From: Polaromonas sp.
GTDB taxonomy: Bacteria > Pseudomonadota > Gammaproteobacteria > Burkholderiales > Burkholderiaceae_C
Length of the DNA stretch: 64,000 bases
Assembly (NCBI RefSeq): GCF_029945925.1
Contig: NZ_JAQSDN010000036.1
Location: 155,875 to 219,874, forward strand
Direction: 5' to 3'
Position numbers and translations under genes: made by a program. Shown one piece after another: positions 48,928 to 60,651 of this stretch; position 1 is the stretch's first letter, and the number at the start of each line of letters is the position of its first letter. Below the pieces are notes generated by a model. It was not told where the DNA came from. It did no database searches and saw only the letters and a list, made by a program, of their open reading frames with translations.

Positions 48928-49227
48928 TCAACGATGTTTGAACAGGTAACGAAACACAAAACCCGGAAAGGCAAAGGTGATGAACAGCGTGGCCGTGATC
49001 GCGTAGAACTCCCACCCCTGCGGCGCGATCTGGCCGGCGCGCTGCTCCAGCAGCAAGGCGATACCGCCCACCACGAAGTACCAGAACACCATCTCGGCAA
49101 GACGCACCGCCAGATTCTTGGGGTTCTGCAGCCGAAAAACCAGCAGCACGCGGTTGCTGATGAAAGGCAGGTTGGCCGCCAGCAGGGCCAGCGCCACCAC
49201 CAACCATATCGAGACAGTCTGGTTCAT
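48928..49227 (-). CDS. DUF2818 membrane protein at the end of the nuo operon
   Basis: 99 residues with about three membrane helices ([49 protein letters not shown]). DUF2818 genes sit behind nuoN in betaproteobacteria; a complex I accessory role is plausible but unproven. ATG 49227 overlaps the nuoN stop (ATGA). Confidence 0.87.
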   Translation of the reverse strand: MNQTVSIWLVVALALLAANLPFISNRVLLVFRLQNPKNLAVRLAEMVFWYFVVGGIALLLEQRAGQIAPQGWEFYAITATLFITFAFPGFVFRYLFKHR

Positions 49228-50726
49228 GCGCCGAGGGACTTCACAACGCTGGCAATCGCCTGCTGGCATAGCGTCATCAGGCCGCCGGGCATGACACCCA
49301 GCAGCAGCACCAGCGCGCCGTTGATCGACAGCACCACGCGGGCATCGGCCGGGGCCACGATGGCCGTGGGCATGCCGACGTTGGGCGCATCAAAATACAT
49401 CACCTTGACCACACGCAGGTAATAGAAAGCACCGACCAGCGACATCAACACCGCAAAAACCGCCAGCACGATGTAGCTGGTCTGCTGCGAGGACACCAGG
49501 GCCTGCAACACACCGAGCTTGGCATAGAAGCCAACCACAGGCGGCACACCGGCCAGCGAGAACATGCTGATGGCCATGACGCCGGCAAACAAGGGGCTGC
49601 GCTGGTTCAGGCCGGCCAGGTCGGTGATTTCCTCGGACTCGTGGCCGGCACGCGCCAGCAGCAGGATGATGCCGAACACTGCGAGTGTGGTCAGCACATA
49701 GGTGATGACGTAGAACATGGCCGCGCCATAGGCGTACTCGGCATTGAGCGGCCTGCCGGGAACCACAGCAGCCAACAGCGCCAGCAGCAGGAAACCCATT
49801 TGAGAGATGGTGGAGAACGCCAGCATGCGCTTGAGGTTGGTCTGCGCCACCGCCGCCAGATTGCCCACCAGCAGCGAACCGATGGCCATCAGCGCCAGCA
49901 TCTGCTGCCAGTCGATGGCCAGCGGCAGCAGGCCCTGCACCAGCAGGCGGATGCAGATGGCAAAGGCGGCAAACTGCGGCGCCGCACCGATCAGCAGCGT
50001 GATCGCCGTGGGTGCGCCCTGGTAAACGTCGGGCAGCCACATGTGAAACGGCACGGCACCCAGCTTGAAGGCCAGGCCGGCCACGATGAACACCAGGCCG
50101 AACACCAGCACCTGGTGGTTCACCTGGCGGCTGGCAATGGCCCGGTACACCTCATTGACATCCAGCGAGCCGGTGGCGCCGTACATCATGGACAGGCCGT
50201 AAAGCAGGAAACCCGAGGCCATGGCGCTGAGCACAAAGTATTTCATCGCGGCTTCGGTGGCCGTTGCGTTGTCACGGCGCAGCGCCACCAGGGCATAGCT
50301 GGAAAGCGTCATCAGTTCCAGGCCCATGTAGAGCACCAGGAAGTTGTTGCCGGAGATCATCACGAAGATGCCGAGCAGCGCAAACATGCCCAGCGTGAAC
50401 AGCTCGCCGCCGCGCAGCATGTCGCGGTCTGCCGCATACCCACGCCCGTACACCAGGGTGACCATCATCGCGATCGAGGCGAAACACTTGAGCCAGTTGC
50501 CCATGGGGTCGCTCACGACCATGTTGCCGAAGCCGTAAAACGTGTTGCCCTTGACGGCGTACACGGCCTCCAGGGCAGCCACGGCAGCCAGCGTCAGCAG
50601 GGTCAGCACATAGGTCAGGGTGCGCTGCGGGCTTTTCACGCCGAGGTCGACCAGCGCGATCACGCAGGCCATGACCAGGAGCACGATTTCCGGGTAGACC
50701 GATAGCCAACTGAGTTTGTCAATCAT
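49224..50726 (-). CDS. nuoN: NADH-quinone oxidoreductase subunit N
   Basis: 500 residues, about 14 membrane helices, one of three antiporter-like proton-pumping subunits. Conserved [20 protein letters not shown] [40 protein letters not shown] with the key Lys, and [19 protein letters not shown]. It is 22 bp behind nuoM. Confidence 0.97.
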   Translation of the reverse strand: MIDKLSWLSVYPEIVLLVMACVIALVDLGVKSPQRTLTYVLTLLTLAAVAALEAVYAVKGNTFYGFGNMVVSDPMGNWLKCFASIAMMVTLVYGRGYAADRDMLRGGELFTLGMFALLGIFVMISGNNFLVLYMGLELMTLSSYALVALRRDNATATEAAMKYFVLSAMASGFLLYGLSMMYGATGSLDVNEVYRAIASRQVNHQVLVFGLVFIVAGLAFKLGAVPFHMWLPDVYQGAPTAITLLIGAAPQFAAFAICIRLLVQGLLPLAIDWQQMLALMAIGSLLVGNLAAVAQTNLKRMLAFSTISQMGFLLLALLAAVVPGRPLNAEYAYGAAMFYVITYVLTTLAVFGIILLLARAGHESEEITDLAGLNQRSPLFAGVMAISMFSLAGVPPVVGFYAKLGVLQALVSSQQTSYIVLAVFAVLMSLVGAFYYLRVVKVMYFDAPNVGMPTAIVAPADARVVLSINGALVLLLGVMPGGLMTLCQQAIASVVKSLGA

Positions 50727-50748
50727 CTGAATTCTTTGAAATGGTTGC

Positions 50749-52224
50749 TTATTGCAGTTTGGAAGCCGCGACGTGTTTGAGCAGGTCGATGACCGAGCTG
50801 TCCATCACATCGGTGAAGGGCTTGGGATAGATACCCATGAACAACACGGCAATGGCCAGCAGGGCCAGCATCAGGAATTCGCGGCTGTTGATGTCGGCCA
50901 GGCCCTTGACATCGTCGTTGGCGACCGGTCCGAGGTAGACGCGCTTGAACATCCACAGGGTGTAGGCCGCACCGAAAATCAGCGCTGAAGCGGCCGCCGC
51001 ACCGGTCCAGAAATTGAATCTGACCGCACCGAGGATGACCATCCACTCGCCGACAAAACCGGCCGTGCCGGGCAAGCCGGCGTTGGCCATTGCAAACAGC
51101 AGCGCAAAAGCCGTGAACCGGGGCATGGTATTGACCACACCGCCGTAACTGGCGATTTCACGCGAATGCACCCGGTCGTACAACACGCCAATACACAGGA
51201 ACATGGCGGCGGAGACAAAGCCGTGCGCAATCATCTGCACAATGCCACCGGACACACCGATGTCGTTGAAGATGAAAAAACCCAGGGTGACAAAACCCAT
51301 GTGCGCCACCGACGAATACGCCACCAGCTTCTTCATGTCCCGCTGGACCATGGCCACCAGGCCGACGTAAATCACGGCAATCAGCGACAGGGCAATCATG
51401 AGCCCGGCCCATTCGCGTGAGGCGTCCGGAGCGATCGGGAGCGAAAACCGCAGAAAACCATAGGCGCCGAGCTTGAGCATGATGGCTGCCAGCACGGCCG
51501 AGCCGCCGGTGGGCGCCTCGACGTGCACATCGGGCAGCCAGGTGTGGACCGGCCACATCGGCACCTTCACCGCAAACGCCGCCAGGAAGGCGAAGAACAG
51601 CAAGGTCTGCGCGGTAGCGCCCAGAGGCAGCTTGTACCAGACGGCCAGGTCAAAACTGCCGCCCGACTTGACGTACAGGAAGATCAGCGCGATCAGCATC
51701 AGCAGCGAGCCGAGCAGCGTGTACAGGAAGAACTTGAAGGCCGCGTAGATCTTTCTCGGCCCACCCCAGACACCGATGATCAGGTACATCGGGATCAGCG
51801 TGGCTTCGAAGAACACGTAAAACAGCATGCCGTCGAGCGCCGCGAACACACCTATCATCAGGCCGCTGAGGATCAGGAAGGCGGCCATGTACTGGTTGAC
51901 GCGGCTGGTGATCGACTCCCAGCTCGCAATGATGACCACCACGTTGATGAAGGCCGTCAGCAGCACAAACCACAGCGAGATGCCGTCCACGCCGAGGTGG
52001 TAATTGACATTGAAACGATCTATCCACGAGGCCTTCTCGACAAACTGCATGGCCGACGTGCCGGTTTCAAAACCGCCGTAAAGAGGAAGGGTCACAAGGA
52101 AACTGACGATGGCACCGATCAACGCGATCCAGCGCACGCTGCGCGCCTGGTCGTCACGTCCGAGGGCCAGCAGGATGACGCCGAAAAAGATCGGCGTCCA
52201 GATGGCAAGGCTCAACAATCCCAT
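50749..52224 (-). CDS. nuoM: NADH-quinone oxidoreductase subunit M
   Basis: 491 residues, about 14 helices, proton-pumping antiporter-like subunit. Conserved [18 protein letters not shown] with the key Glu, [40 protein letters not shown], and [18 protein letters not shown]. Confidence 0.97.
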   Translation of the reverse strand: MGLLSLAIWTPIFFGVILLALGRDDQARSVRWIALIGAIVSFLVTLPLYGGFETGTSAMQFVEKASWIDRFNVNYHLGVDGISLWFVLLTAFINVVVIIASWESITSRVNQYMAAFLILSGLMIGVFAALDGMLFYVFFEATLIPMYLIIGVWGGPRKIYAAFKFFLYTLLGSLLMLIALIFLYVKSGGSFDLAVWYKLPLGATAQTLLFFAFLAAFAVKVPMWPVHTWLPDVHVEAPTGGSAVLAAIMLKLGAYGFLRFSLPIAPDASREWAGLMIALSLIAVIYVGLVAMVQRDMKKLVAYSSVAHMGFVTLGFFIFNDIGVSGGIVQMIAHGFVSAAMFLCIGVLYDRVHSREIASYGGVVNTMPRFTAFALLFAMANAGLPGTAGFVGEWMVILGAVRFNFWTGAAAASALIFGAAYTLWMFKRVYLGPVANDDVKGLADINSREFLMLALLAIAVLFMGIYPKPFTDVMDSSVIDLLKHVAASKLQ

Positions 52225-52245
52225 TTTTATTCTTCTCCTTGTCGC

Positions 52246-54291
52246 TTATTTGCTGAGCAGTTCTTTGATCATCGGCCAGGTCGAAAAATAGCTGACCAGG
52301 ATGAAAATACCGACGATCATGGCCAGCGCGTAGTGGTAGATGTAGCCGGTCTGCACCTTGCGCACCACACCCGACACCCAGCCGACCAGCTTCCAGGAGC
52401 CGTTGACCAGCGCGCCGTCGATCAGCTTCTCGTCGCCGCCCTTCCACAGGCCGATGCCGAGGCCGCGCGCACCGCGTGCGAGAACGTTCTCATTGAACCA
52501 GTCCATGTAGTACTTGTTCTCGAGCAGCGTGTAGAGGGGCTCGACGCGGCGCTTGATGGCCGCCGGCAGGGCCGGGTTGATCATGTACATGTAATAAGCC
52601 GAAGCCACGCCGGCAAGTGCCAGCCAGAACGGTGCCGTCATGAGGCCATGCAGGGCCATCTGCGCCGGGCCGTGGAACATTTTCGCCAGTTCGGCCATGG
52701 CCGGGTGTTTGGCCGCGTTGACGATGATGGCGTCTTTCAGGAAGTCGCCGAACAGCATGGCGTCAATGCTCATGAAGCCGATCACCACCGAGGGAATGGC
52801 CAGAAGGACCAGCGGCGCGGTCACCACCCAGGGCGACTCGTGCGGCACATGGGCTCCATGGTGCGCATCATGGCCATGGTGGTCGTCGTGGTGCGCATCG
52901 GGGTTCTGGTCAAAACGCTCTTTGCCGTGGAACACCAGGAAATACATGCGGAAGGAATAAAAGGCCGTCACGAACACACCGGCGAGCACCGCGAAGTACG
53001 CAAAGCCGGCGCCCGGCAGGTTGCTGAAATGCACCGCTTCGATGATGCTGTCCTTCGAATAGAAACCGGCAAACAGCGGCGTGCCGATCAGCGCCAGCGA
53101 ACCGAGCAGTGCGGTGATCCAGGTGATGGGCATGTACTTGCGCAGCCCGCCCATCCAGCGAATGTCCTGGTTGTGGTGCACACCCATGATGACGGAACCA
53201 GCCGCCAGGAACAGCAGCGCCTTGAAGAAGGCGTGGGTCATCAGGTGGAAGACGGCGACCGAGTAGGCCGAGGCGCCCAGCGCCACCGTCATGTAGCCGA
53301 GCTGCGACAGGGTGGAATAGGCCACGACGCGTTTGATGTCGTTCTGGATGATGCCCAGGAACCCCATGAACAGGGCCGTGATGGCGCCGATCACCATGAT
53401 GAAGCTCAGCGCGGTGTCACTCAGTTCGAACAGCGGCGACATGCGGGCCACCATGAAGATGCCGGCCGTGACCATGGTGGCGGCGTGGATCAGCGCGGAA
53501 ATGGGCGTCGGGCCTTCCATGGAGTCTGGCAGCCAGACATGCAGCGGAAACTGGGCCGACTTGCCCATGGCGCCGATGAACAGGCAGATGCAGATCACGG
53601 TGATCAGCATCCAGTCGGTGCCGGGGAATCCAAGCTGGGCGATGTCACCCGACTTGGCGAACACCTCGGTGTAGTTGAGCGTGCCGGCATAGGCCGCCAG
53701 CAGGCCGATGCCAAGGATGAAACCGAAATCGCCGACCCGGTTGACCAGGAAGGCCTTCATGTTGGCGAAGATGGCGGTCGGCTTGTTGAACCAGAAACCG
53801 ATCAGGAGGTAGGACACCAGGCCCACGGCCTCCCAGCCGAAGAACAGTTGCAGCAGGTTGTTGCTCATCACCAGCATCAGCATGGAGAAGGTGAACAGTG
53901 AGATGTAGGCAAAAAAGCGGTTGTAGCCTTCGTCTTCTTCCATGTAGCCGATGGTGTAGATGTGCACCATCAGTGAGACAAAGGTCACGACACACATCAT
54001 CATGGCGGTCAGGCCGTCCACGAGGAAGCCGATTTCCATCTTCAGGCCACCAACAACCATCCAGGTGTAAAGCGTTTCATTGAAACGCGCACCGTCGATC
54101 GCCACACTCTTGAGCGTCATGGCCGAGATGATGAAGGCCACCAGCACGCCGACGATGGTCAGCGTGTGCGACAGGCGGCGGCCTATCCAGTTGCCGCCGA
54201 AGGTGGTGCCGAAAATGCCGGCCAGCAAGGCGCCCGCAAGGGGCGCCAGGGGAACAGCCAGCAGGGTTGAAGCGTTGAGGGTGGATGCCAT
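52246..54291 (-). CDS. nuoL: NADH-quinone oxidoreductase subunit L
   Basis: 681 residues, the largest antiporter-like subunit with the long C-terminal lateral helix. FFGWEAVGLVSYLLIGFW, QFPLHVWLPDSMEGPTPISALIHAATMVTAGIFM and KRVVAYSTLSQLGYMTVALG are typical. A histidine-rich loop (HHDDHHGHDAHHGAH, about 465-480) lies between late helices. ATG 54291 is chosen over upstream in-frame codons by family start. Confidence 0.97.
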   Translation of the reverse strand: MASTLNASTLLAVPLAPLAGALLAGIFGTTFGGNWIGRRLSHTLTIVGVLVAFIISAMTLKSVAIDGARFNETLYTWMVVGGLKMEIGFLVDGLTAMMMCVVTFVSLMVHIYTIGYMEEDEGYNRFFAYISLFTFSMLMLVMSNNLLQLFFGWEAVGLVSYLLIGFWFNKPTAIFANMKAFLVNRVGDFGFILGIGLLAAYAGTLNYTEVFAKSGDIAQLGFPGTDWMLITVICICLFIGAMGKSAQFPLHVWLPDSMEGPTPISALIHAATMVTAGIFMVARMSPLFELSDTALSFIMVIGAITALFMGFLGIIQNDIKRVVAYSTLSQLGYMTVALGASAYSVAVFHLMTHAFFKALLFLAAGSVIMGVHHNQDIRWMGGLRKYMPITWITALLGSLALIGTPLFAGFYSKDSIIEAVHFSNLPGAGFAYFAVLAGVFVTAFYSFRMYFLVFHGKERFDQNPDAHHDDHHGHDAHHGAHVPHESPWVVTAPLVLLAIPSVVIGFMSIDAMLFGDFLKDAIIVNAAKHPAMAELAKMFHGPAQMALHGLMTAPFWLALAGVASAYYMYMINPALPAAIKRRVEPLYTLLENKYYMDWFNENVLARGARGLGIGLWKGGDEKLIDGALVNGSWKLVGWVSGVVRKVQTGYIYHYALAMIVGIFILVSYFSTWPMIKELLSK

Positions 54292-54361
54292 ATCAGATTT
54301 CTTCCGCCAAGCCAGTTGCGCAGGCAAACAAGGGAGCCATGCTAAGGCCGCCACGGAACCG

Positions 54362-54425
54362 GCTTTGCCGGGCCGTCAGCGGCGCCCCTTGGAGGGGGAG
54401 GCGGCCAAAGGCCGCTTCGGGGGGG
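54362..54425. repeat. GC-rich palindromic element between nuoK and nuoL
   Basis: GCGGCCAAAGGCCGC is a perfect 6-bp-arm hairpin core, flanked by GCCCCTTGGAGGGGG and CTTCGGGGGGGAGC, which also pair. It fills a 144-bp gap in an otherwise packed operon and resembles common Comamonadaceae intergenic palindromes; partial attenuation is possible. Confidence 0.7.
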
Positions 54426-54435
54426 AGCGTCATCT

Positions 54436-54744
54436 TCATCCCTTGAGCGTGTTGAGTTCGTCCACGTTGATGCTGGCCTTGTTGCGGAACAGCAGAACGA
54501 GGATAGCCAGGCCGATGGCCGATTCGGCGGCCGCGACGGTCAGGATGAAAAACACGAACACCTGACCGGCCAGGTCATTGAGGTAGTACGAGAAAGCCAC
54601 GAAGTTCATGTTGACGGCCAGCAGCATGAGCTCGATTGCCATCAGGATGATGATCAGGTTTTTCCGGTTCAGGAAAATACCGATCACCGACAGCGCGAAC
54701 AGCATCGCGCCCAGTGTCAGGAAGTGTCCCAGCGTGAGCATCAT
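54436..54744 (-). CDS. nuoK: NADH-quinone oxidoreductase subunit K
   Basis: 102 residues, three helices. Key glutamates lie in [18 protein letters not shown] and [18 protein letters not shown]. Start overlaps the nuoJ stop (ATGA). Confidence 0.97.
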   Translation of the reverse strand: MMLTLGHFLTLGAMLFALSVIGIFLNRKNLIIILMAIELMLLAVNMNFVAFSYYLNDLAGQVFVFFILTVAAAESAIGLAILVLLFRNKASINVDELNTLKG

Positions 54745-55385
54745 GCCTTTTCCTCCGGTGCGGCAACCACAGGGGCCGCCTGCGTGGCCTTGATCTTGAC
54801 CAGGCTGACGCGATCGCCGCGCTTGACGCGGATCTGGTCGGCCGGGTTGGTGTTTTTGGAATCCTTGCGCGCGCGCAAGGTCAGCGCAATGGCGGCAATG
54901 ATGGCCACCAGCAGAATCACCGCCGCGATTTCAAGCGGGTACAGGTACTCGGAATACAGCACCTTGCCGATCTCTTTGGTGTTCGAATACTGCGCGGCGG
55001 CCTGCCCTGCCACCACGGCCTGCTTGGGCGCCTCACTCAGGCGGAAACCACCCATCAGTACGGCAGACATTTCAAGTGCAATCAGCGCGCCCACGCTGGC
55101 AGCCAGCGGAAAGTGCTTCCAGAAACCCTTGCGCACCCCTTCCATGTTGATGTCCAGCATCATCACGACAAAGAGGAAAAGCACCATCACGGCGCCGACA
55201 TACACCAGCACCAGCGTGATGGCCAGGAATTCGGCCCTGAGCAAAATCCACAGGGCCGACGCCTGGAAAAAGGCCAGCACCAGGTACAGGGCGGCATGCA
55301 CGGGATTGCGCGCCGTGATCACCCGGAATGCGGCAAACAGCAGCACCAGGGCAAAGAGATAAAAGAGACCTGTTTTAGCGTCCAT
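54741..55385 (-). CDS. nuoJ: NADH-quinone oxidoreductase subunit J
   Basis: 214 residues, five helices. [53 protein letters not shown] is the conserved quinone-proton coupling region with the pi-bulge helix [12 protein letters not shown]. The C-terminal tail is basic and longer than in many homologues. Confidence 0.97.
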   Translation of the reverse strand: MDAKTGLFYLFALVLLFAAFRVITARNPVHAALYLVLAFFQASALWILLRAEFLAITLVLVYVGAVMVLFLFVVMMLDINMEGVRKGFWKHFPLAASVGALIALEMSAVLMGGFRLSEAPKQAVVAGQAAAQYSNTKEIGKVLYSEYLYPLEIAAVILLVAIIAAIALTLRARKDSKNTNPADQIRVKRGDRVSLVKIKATQAAPVVAAPEEKA

Positions 55386-55426
55386 GTTCTGCGAGTCTTT
55401 CTTGAGCCAACGACCTGGAGGCGGTG

Positions 55427-55924
55427 TCAGCGGTACTTGGCATCCGCGGCGCGGTTGGCAGCGATTTCTTTTTCGTAACGGTCACCGACCGCCAGCAGCA
55501 TGTCCTTGGTGAAATAAAGGTCACCGCGTTTTTCGCCGTGGTATTCGAAGATGTGGGTCTCGACGATCGAGTCCACCGGGCAGCTTTCCTCGCAGAAGCC
55601 GCAGAAGATGCACTTGGTCAGGTCGATGTCGTAACGCGAGGTGCGGCGGCTGCCGTCTTCGCGCACGTCCGATTCGATCGTGATGGCCATCGCCGGGCAG
55701 ACGGCCTCGCACAGCTTGCAGGCAATGCAGCGCTCCTCGCCGTTTTCGTAACGGCGCAGCGCATGCAGGCCGCGAAAACGCGGGCTCAGCGGCGTCTTTT
55801 CTTCCGGGAACTGGACCGTGATCTTGCGCTTGAACATGTACTTGCCGGTCAGGGCCATGCCCTTGAACAGCTCGGCGAGCATGAAGCTGGATACGAAGTC
55901 TTTGACGGAGGCAACTGCACTCAT
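55427..55924 (-). CDS. nuoI: NADH-quinone oxidoreductase subunit I
   Basis: 165 residues, carries two [4Fe-4S] clusters: [12 protein letters not shown] and [44 protein letters not shown] is typical. Peripheral arm, near the quinone site. Separated from nuoH by 133 bp of family C repeat. Confidence 0.98.
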   Translation of the reverse strand: MSAVASVKDFVSSFMLAELFKGMALTGKYMFKRKITVQFPEEKTPLSPRFRGLHALRRYENGEERCIACKLCEAVCPAMAITIESDVREDGSRRTSRYDIDLTKCIFCGFCEESCPVDSIVETHIFEYHGEKRGDLYFTKDMLLAVGDRYEKEIAANRAADAKYR

Positions 55925-55935
55925 GATGATTTCCT

Positions 55936-56053
55936 GAGAGCTACATGAAGTGAGCGAACGTATGGGCCAGGTTTTTCCGACGGGCCGCCCCTAGGAAAAA
56001 CGCGCCCCCTCGGGGGGCAGAGAGCTACACGAAGTGAGCGAACGTGGGGGCTC
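55936..56053 (-). repeat. family C repeat, two units, between nuoH and nuoI
   Basis: Two copies of GAGCTACAYGAAGTGAGCGA (55938 and 56023); the second is joined to GCCCCCTCGGGGGGC (56004). Between them GTTTTTCC and GGAAAAAC form an 8-bp-arm inverted repeat. The element is the reverse complement of that at 47650 and separates co-transcribed nuo genes. Confidence 0.8.
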
Positions 56054-56057
56054 ATAA

Positions 56058-57131
56058 TCATTTCCAGAGGCTGTACGGGGTCTGCATCCAGGCCCCGATG
56101 ACCACCAGCCAGACCAGGGTCACAGGAATGAAGATCTTCCAGCCCAGACGCATGATCTGGTCATAACGGAAGCGCGGGAAGGTGGCGCGCACCCACAGGA
56201 ACAGGGTGACGACCACAAAGGTCTTCAGGCCCAGCCAGATCCAGCCCGGAATGAAGGACAGGAACTCAAAGGGTGGCAACCAGCCGCCCAGGAACAGGAT
56301 CACGGTCAGGATGGACACGAGAATCATGTTGGCGTATTCGGCCAGGAAGAACATGGCGAAGGCCATGCCCGAGTACTCGACCATGTGGCCGGCCACGATT
56401 TCGGACTCGCCCTCGACCACGTCAAACGGGTGGCGGTTGGTTTCGGCCAGGCCGGCAATGAAAAACACCACAAAAATCGGCAGCAGCGGCAGCCAGTTCC
56501 AGGACAGGAAGTTCAGGCCCTTGTCGGCCGCCATGCCAATGGACTGGCCCATCACGATGTCGGTCATGTTCAGGCTGGCCGACACCATCAGCACCACCAC
56601 CAGGCAAAAACCCATGGCGATTTCGTAGCTGACCATCTGCGCCGACGCCCGCATGGCGCCCAGGAAAGCGTATTTGGAATTCGACGCCCAGCCGGCGATG
56701 ATGACGCCGTACACCTCGAGCGAGGTGATGGCCATCAGGAACAGCAGGCCGGCGTTGATGTTGGCCAGCGCCACATCGGGCCCGAAAGGCACGACCGCCC
56801 AGGCCGCCAGCGCCGGCATGATGGTCATGATGGGGCCGAGCACAAACAGGCCCTTGCTGGCCGCCGTCGGAATGATGATTTCCTTGGTCAGCAGCTTGAG
56901 CGCGTCTGCAATCGGCTGCAACAGGCCGAAGGGGCCGACGCGGTTCGGGCCCAGGCGGATCTGGGTAAAACCGATCGCCTTGCGCTCCCACAGCGTGAGG
57001 TAGGCCACACAGCCCATCAGTGGCAGCAGCACCACGACAATCTTGATCAGGGCCCAGAGCACCGGCCAGACCGTGCCGGGCCAGATGCCCCCCATCAAAC
57101 CCTGGCCGAAGCCGAAAATGGCGTCAATCAT
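56058..57131 (-). CDS. nuoH: NADH-quinone oxidoreductase subunit H
   Basis: 357 residues, eight helices, forms the quinone chamber. Conserved [74 protein letters not shown] and [20 protein letters not shown]. Start overlaps the nuoG stop (ATGA at 57128-57131). Confidence 0.98.
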   Translation of the reverse strand: MIDAIFGFGQGLMGGIWPGTVWPVLWALIKIVVVLLPLMGCVAYLTLWERKAIGFTQIRLGPNRVGPFGLLQPIADALKLLTKEIIIPTAASKGLFVLGPIMTIMPALAAWAVVPFGPDVALANINAGLLFLMAITSLEVYGVIIAGWASNSKYAFLGAMRASAQMVSYEIAMGFCLVVVLMVSASLNMTDIVMGQSIGMAADKGLNFLSWNWLPLLPIFVVFFIAGLAETNRHPFDVVEGESEIVAGHMVEYSGMAFAMFFLAEYANMILVSILTVILFLGGWLPPFEFLSFIPGWIWLGLKTFVVVTLFLWVRATFPRFRYDQIMRLGWKIFIPVTLVWLVVIGAWMQTPYSLWK

Positions 57132-59269
57132 GCTGTGGCTCCTTCTACGTGCGCGGCCTGCCGCGCATCGGCCGTGAGCTGCAGCGAGGTGGCGCGCCGG
57201 ACCAGGCTGTCGAGCTGGTAAATGCCGGCCACGACAGGCGCCGCGCCGGCCGCCGTCAACTGGACCGCCGCCTGCGTTGCATTGCCAAGTCGCTGCGCCG
57301 GCACCATCGCGCCGTCGGCATCGGGAATCTGCCGCAGCACATCCTGCGCGGACTCGAAATCAAAGCCCGGCAGGCCGAGCAGGTTGGCCAGCACGCGCAG
57401 CACCTTCCAGGCGGGGCGTGTTTCACCGAGTGGCTTGACCACGGCATGAAAGCTCTGCACGCGGCCTTCGGCGTTGACAAAGGTGCCGGGCGTTTCGGTG
57501 AACGGTGCAATCGGCAGCAGCACGTCACTGAAATCCATGTTCGCCTTGAAGGGGCTCAGCGTCACCACCATGTGCGCGCTGTTGAGTGCGGACTTGGCCG
57601 ATGCTCCGGCCGCCGAATCGAACTCGGGCTCGTTGTTGAGCAGAATGACGGCCTTGAGCTTGCCCGCCAGCATTTGGCCGGCGTCCAGACCATTGCCCGC
57701 CGGGAACGCACCCGCCAGCTGGGCGCCGACGGTGTTGGCCGCTTCCGTGAGGTAACCGACGCTGGCGCCGGTCTGCTCGGCAATCCAGTTGGCCAGGGCC
57801 AGGAGGCTGGCGGCGTTGGCATGGTGCGCGGCGGCGTTACCCAGCAGGATGGCCTTGCGTTCGCCGCCCTGCAGGGACTTGGCCACTGCTTTGGCGGCCT
57901 CCGTGGCCTGGCCGGCGGCGGGCGCCGCCATACCCTTGTCCGCCGCAATCGCCGCGGCCACATCGGCCAGCGCCTGCGCCCAGGCACCCGGCTCGGCCAG
58001 GACAGCGTTGGCCACCGGGATGGCCCAGGCATCGGCCGAGGCCAGTTCCGCTACGGAAGTGATAGCACTCAGCGCACAACCCTTGCGGACGGACTGCCGG
58101 ATTCGCTGGGCAAACAGCGGGTGGTCCTTGCGCAGGTTGGAGCCCACGACCAGCACACGCTGCAGATTCGACAGCGACGCGATCGGGGTGCCCAGCCAGC
58201 GCACGGCGGGCGACGGGGCAAATTCAGCGTTGCGCAGACGGTAGTCGATGTTGTCACTGCCCAGGCCGCGCATCAGCGAGGCCGCCAGGAACAGCTCTTC
58301 GAGCGTGCTGTGCGGGCTGGCCAGCGTGCCCACGCTGTCGGCACCGTGATCGGCCTTGATCTGCTTGAGTCCGTTGGCGACATATTCGAGCGCGGTCTGC
58401 CAGTCCACGGCCTTCCACTGCCCACCCTGCTTGAGCATGGGGGTGGTCAGGCGCTCGTCGCTGTTCAGGGCTTCGTACGAGAAACGGTCGCGGTCGGCAA
58501 GCCAGCATTCGTTGACGTCTTCGTTTTCGAGCGGCACGACACGCATGACCCGGTTGTTCTTGACCTGGACAATCAGGTTGGCACCGGTCGAGTCGTGCGG
58601 GCTGACCGACTTGCGGCGCGAAAGCTCCCAGGTGCGGGCGCTGTAGCGGAAAGGTTTGCTGGTCAGCGCACCCACCGGGCAGATGTCGATCATGTTGCCC
58701 GACAGCTCGGAGTCCACCGACATGCCGACAAAGGTCTCGATCTCGGCGTGTTCACCGCGGTGCGACATGCCCAGCTCCATCACGCCGGCAACTTCCTGGC
58801 CAAAACGCACGCAGCGCGTGCAGTGGATGCAGCGGCTCATCTCTTCCATCGAGATCAGCGGGCCCACGTCCTTGTGGAACACCACGCGCTTTTCTTCTTC
58901 GTAACGCGAACCGCTGCTGCCGTAGCCGACCGCCAGGTCCTGCAACTGGCACTCGCCGCCCTGGTCGCAGATCGGGCAGTCGAGCGGGTGGTTGATCAGC
59001 AGAAACTCCATCACGCCCTTCTGGGCCTTGATGGCTTTGTCGCTCTTGGTGTGCACGATCATGCCCTGCGTCACCGGTGTGGCGCAGGCCGGCATCGGCT
59101 TGGGCGCCTTTTCCACATCGACCAGGCACATGCGGCAGTTGGCCGCGATGCTGAGTTTCTTGTGGTAGCAGAAATGGGGAATGTAGGTACCGGCCTTTTC
59201 GGCCGCATGCATCACCGTGCTGCCTTCGAGCACTTCCACTTTCTGACCGTCGAGCTGGATTTCAACCAT
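57128..59269 (-). CDS. nuoG: NADH-quinone oxidoreductase subunit G
   Basis: 713 residues, peripheral arm. Iron-sulfur sites in order: [2Fe-2S] at [19 protein letters not shown], His-Cys [4Fe-4S] at [18 protein letters not shown], [4Fe-4S] at [16 protein letters not shown]. The rest is a molybdopterin-oxidoreductase-like scaffold without cofactor. 27 bp behind nuoF. Confidence 0.97.
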   Translation of the reverse strand: MVEIQLDGQKVEVLEGSTVMHAAEKAGTYIPHFCYHKKLSIAANCRMCLVDVEKAPKPMPACATPVTQGMIVHTKSDKAIKAQKGVMEFLLINHPLDCPICDQGGECQLQDLAVGYGSSGSRYEEEKRVVFHKDVGPLISMEEMSRCIHCTRCVRFGQEVAGVMELGMSHRGEHAEIETFVGMSVDSELSGNMIDICPVGALTSKPFRYSARTWELSRRKSVSPHDSTGANLIVQVKNNRVMRVVPLENEDVNECWLADRDRFSYEALNSDERLTTPMLKQGGQWKAVDWQTALEYVANGLKQIKADHGADSVGTLASPHSTLEELFLAASLMRGLGSDNIDYRLRNAEFAPSPAVRWLGTPIASLSNLQRVLVVGSNLRKDHPLFAQRIRQSVRKGCALSAITSVAELASADAWAIPVANAVLAEPGAWAQALADVAAAIAADKGMAAPAAGQATEAAKAVAKSLQGGERKAILLGNAAAHHANAASLLALANWIAEQTGASVGYLTEAANTVGAQLAGAFPAGNGLDAGQMLAGKLKAVILLNNEPEFDSAAGASAKSALNSAHMVVTLSPFKANMDFSDVLLPIAPFTETPGTFVNAEGRVQSFHAVVKPLGETRPAWKVLRVLANLLGLPGFDFESAQDVLRQIPDADGAMVPAQRLGNATQAAVQLTAAGAAPVVAGIYQLDSLVRRATSLQLTADARQAAHVEGATA

Positions 59270-59296
59270 GGTGATTTTGCTTTGAGGGAGGCGCTG

Positions 59297-60649
59297 TTAT
59301 GCGTAAACCGGGACCAGACAGGTCTTGTGGGTGATGTGGTGTTCGAACTCGGCGCGGAAATGCTTGATCATGGCCCGCACCGGCATGGCCGCAGCGTCGC
59401 CGAGCGCGCAGATGGTGCGGCCCTGGATGTTGTCGGAGATCGAATTGAGCATGTCCAGGTCGCTCTCGCGGCCGTGCCCGTGCTCGATGCGGTCCACCAT
59501 GCGCCAAAGCCAGCCGGTGCCTTCACGGCAAGGCGTGCACTGGCCGCAGCTCTCGTGCATGTAGAAGTACGACAGGCGCAACAGGCTCTTGACCATGCAG
59601 CGGGTTTCGTCCATCACGATCACCGCGCCGGAGCCGAGCATGGAGCCGGCCTTGGCGATCGAGTCGTAGTCCATGTCGGTGGCCATCATTATGTCGGCCG
59701 GCAGCACCGGCATCGACGAACCACCGGGAATCACGGCCTTGAGCTTGCGCCCGCCGCGCATGCCGCCCGCGAGTTCCAGCAGCTTGGCAAACGGCGTGCC
59801 CATCGGGATTTCGTAGTTGCCCGGACGCTCGACGTCGCCGCTGATGGTGAAAATCTTGGTGCCGCCGTTGTTGGGCTTGCCGCAGTCCAGGTAGGCCTGG
59901 CCACCGTTGCGGATGATCCAGGGCACGGCCGCGAAGGTTTCCGTGTTGTTGATGGTGGTCGGTTTGCCGTACAGGCCGAAGCTGGCGGGAAACGGCGGCT
60001 TGAAACGCGGCTGGCCTTTTTTGCCCTCCAGCGATTCGAGCAAGGCGGTTTCCTCGCCGCAGATGTAGGCGCCAAAACCATGGGCCGCATGCAGCTGGAA
60101 GCTGTAGCTGCTGCCCAGGATGTTGTCGCCGAGCAGGCCGGCGGCACGCGCCTCTTCCAGCGCCTCTTCAAACCGCTTGTAAGTGGTGAAGATTTCGCCG
60201 TGGATGTAGTTGTAGCCCACATTGATGCCCATCGCGTAGGCGGCAATCGCCATGCCTTCGATGACGATGTGCGGGTTGTACTGCATGATGTCGCGGTCTT
60301 TGGCCGTGCCCGGCTCGCCTTCGTCCGAGTTGCAGACCAGGTATTTCTGGCCCGGAAACTGGCGCGGCATGAAACTCCATTTCAGGCCGGTCGGGAAACC
60401 CGCGCCGCCACGGCCGCGCAGGCCGCTGCCCTTGACCTCGGCGATCACCTGGTCTTGCGTCAGGCCTTCGCCGCCGTCCTTGCCCAGGATCTTGCGCAGG
60501 GCCTGGTAACCACCGCGCGCCTCGTAGTCTTTCAGGCGCCAGTTGGCGCCATCGAGGCCCGCCATGATCTGGGGGTCGATATGGCGGCCATGGAACGAGG
60601 TCTGGACGCCGGTGGCCTCAAACTGGGAAAGGATGCTGGAAGCAGACAT
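59297..60649 (-). CDS. nuoF: NADH-quinone oxidoreductase subunit F
   Basis: 450 residues, NADH- and FMN-binding subunit. [20 protein letters not shown] binds [24 protein letters not shown], and [15 protein letters not shown] with a later Cys ([14 protein letters not shown]) the N3 [4Fe-4S] cluster. Two bp behind nuoE. Confidence 0.98.
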   Translation of the reverse strand: MSASSILSQFEATGVQTSFHGRHIDPQIMAGLDGANWRLKDYEARGGYQALRKILGKDGGEGLTQDQVIAEVKGSGLRGRGGAGFPTGLKWSFMPRQFPGQKYLVCNSDEGEPGTAKDRDIMQYNPHIVIEGMAIAAYAMGINVGYNYIHGEIFTTYKRFEEALEEARAAGLLGDNILGSSYSFQLHAAHGFGAYICGEETALLESLEGKKGQPRFKPPFPASFGLYGKPTTINNTETFAAVPWIIRNGGQAYLDCGKPNNGGTKIFTISGDVERPGNYEIPMGTPFAKLLELAGGMRGGRKLKAVIPGGSSMPVLPADIMMATDMDYDSIAKAGSMLGSGAVIVMDETRCMVKSLLRLSYFYMHESCGQCTPCREGTGWLWRMVDRIEHGHGRESDLDMLNSISDNIQGRTICALGDAAAMPVRAMIKHFRAEFEHHITHKTCLVPVYA

Positions 60650-60651
60650 GG

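Noticed and set aside
51523..53901. Very long plus-strand open frame (about 790 codons) opposite nuoM and nuoL
   Set aside because: It is the antisense of two certain genes; high GC leaves such frames open. Composition is His/Gln/Arg-rich, as expected of a shadow.
58040..58085. Possible family A repeat in nuoG (TGCTATCACTTCCGTAGC on the minus strand)
   Set aside because: Only the GCTATC word matches; the CCAGCCC end and spacing are missing, and the residues fit NuoG.
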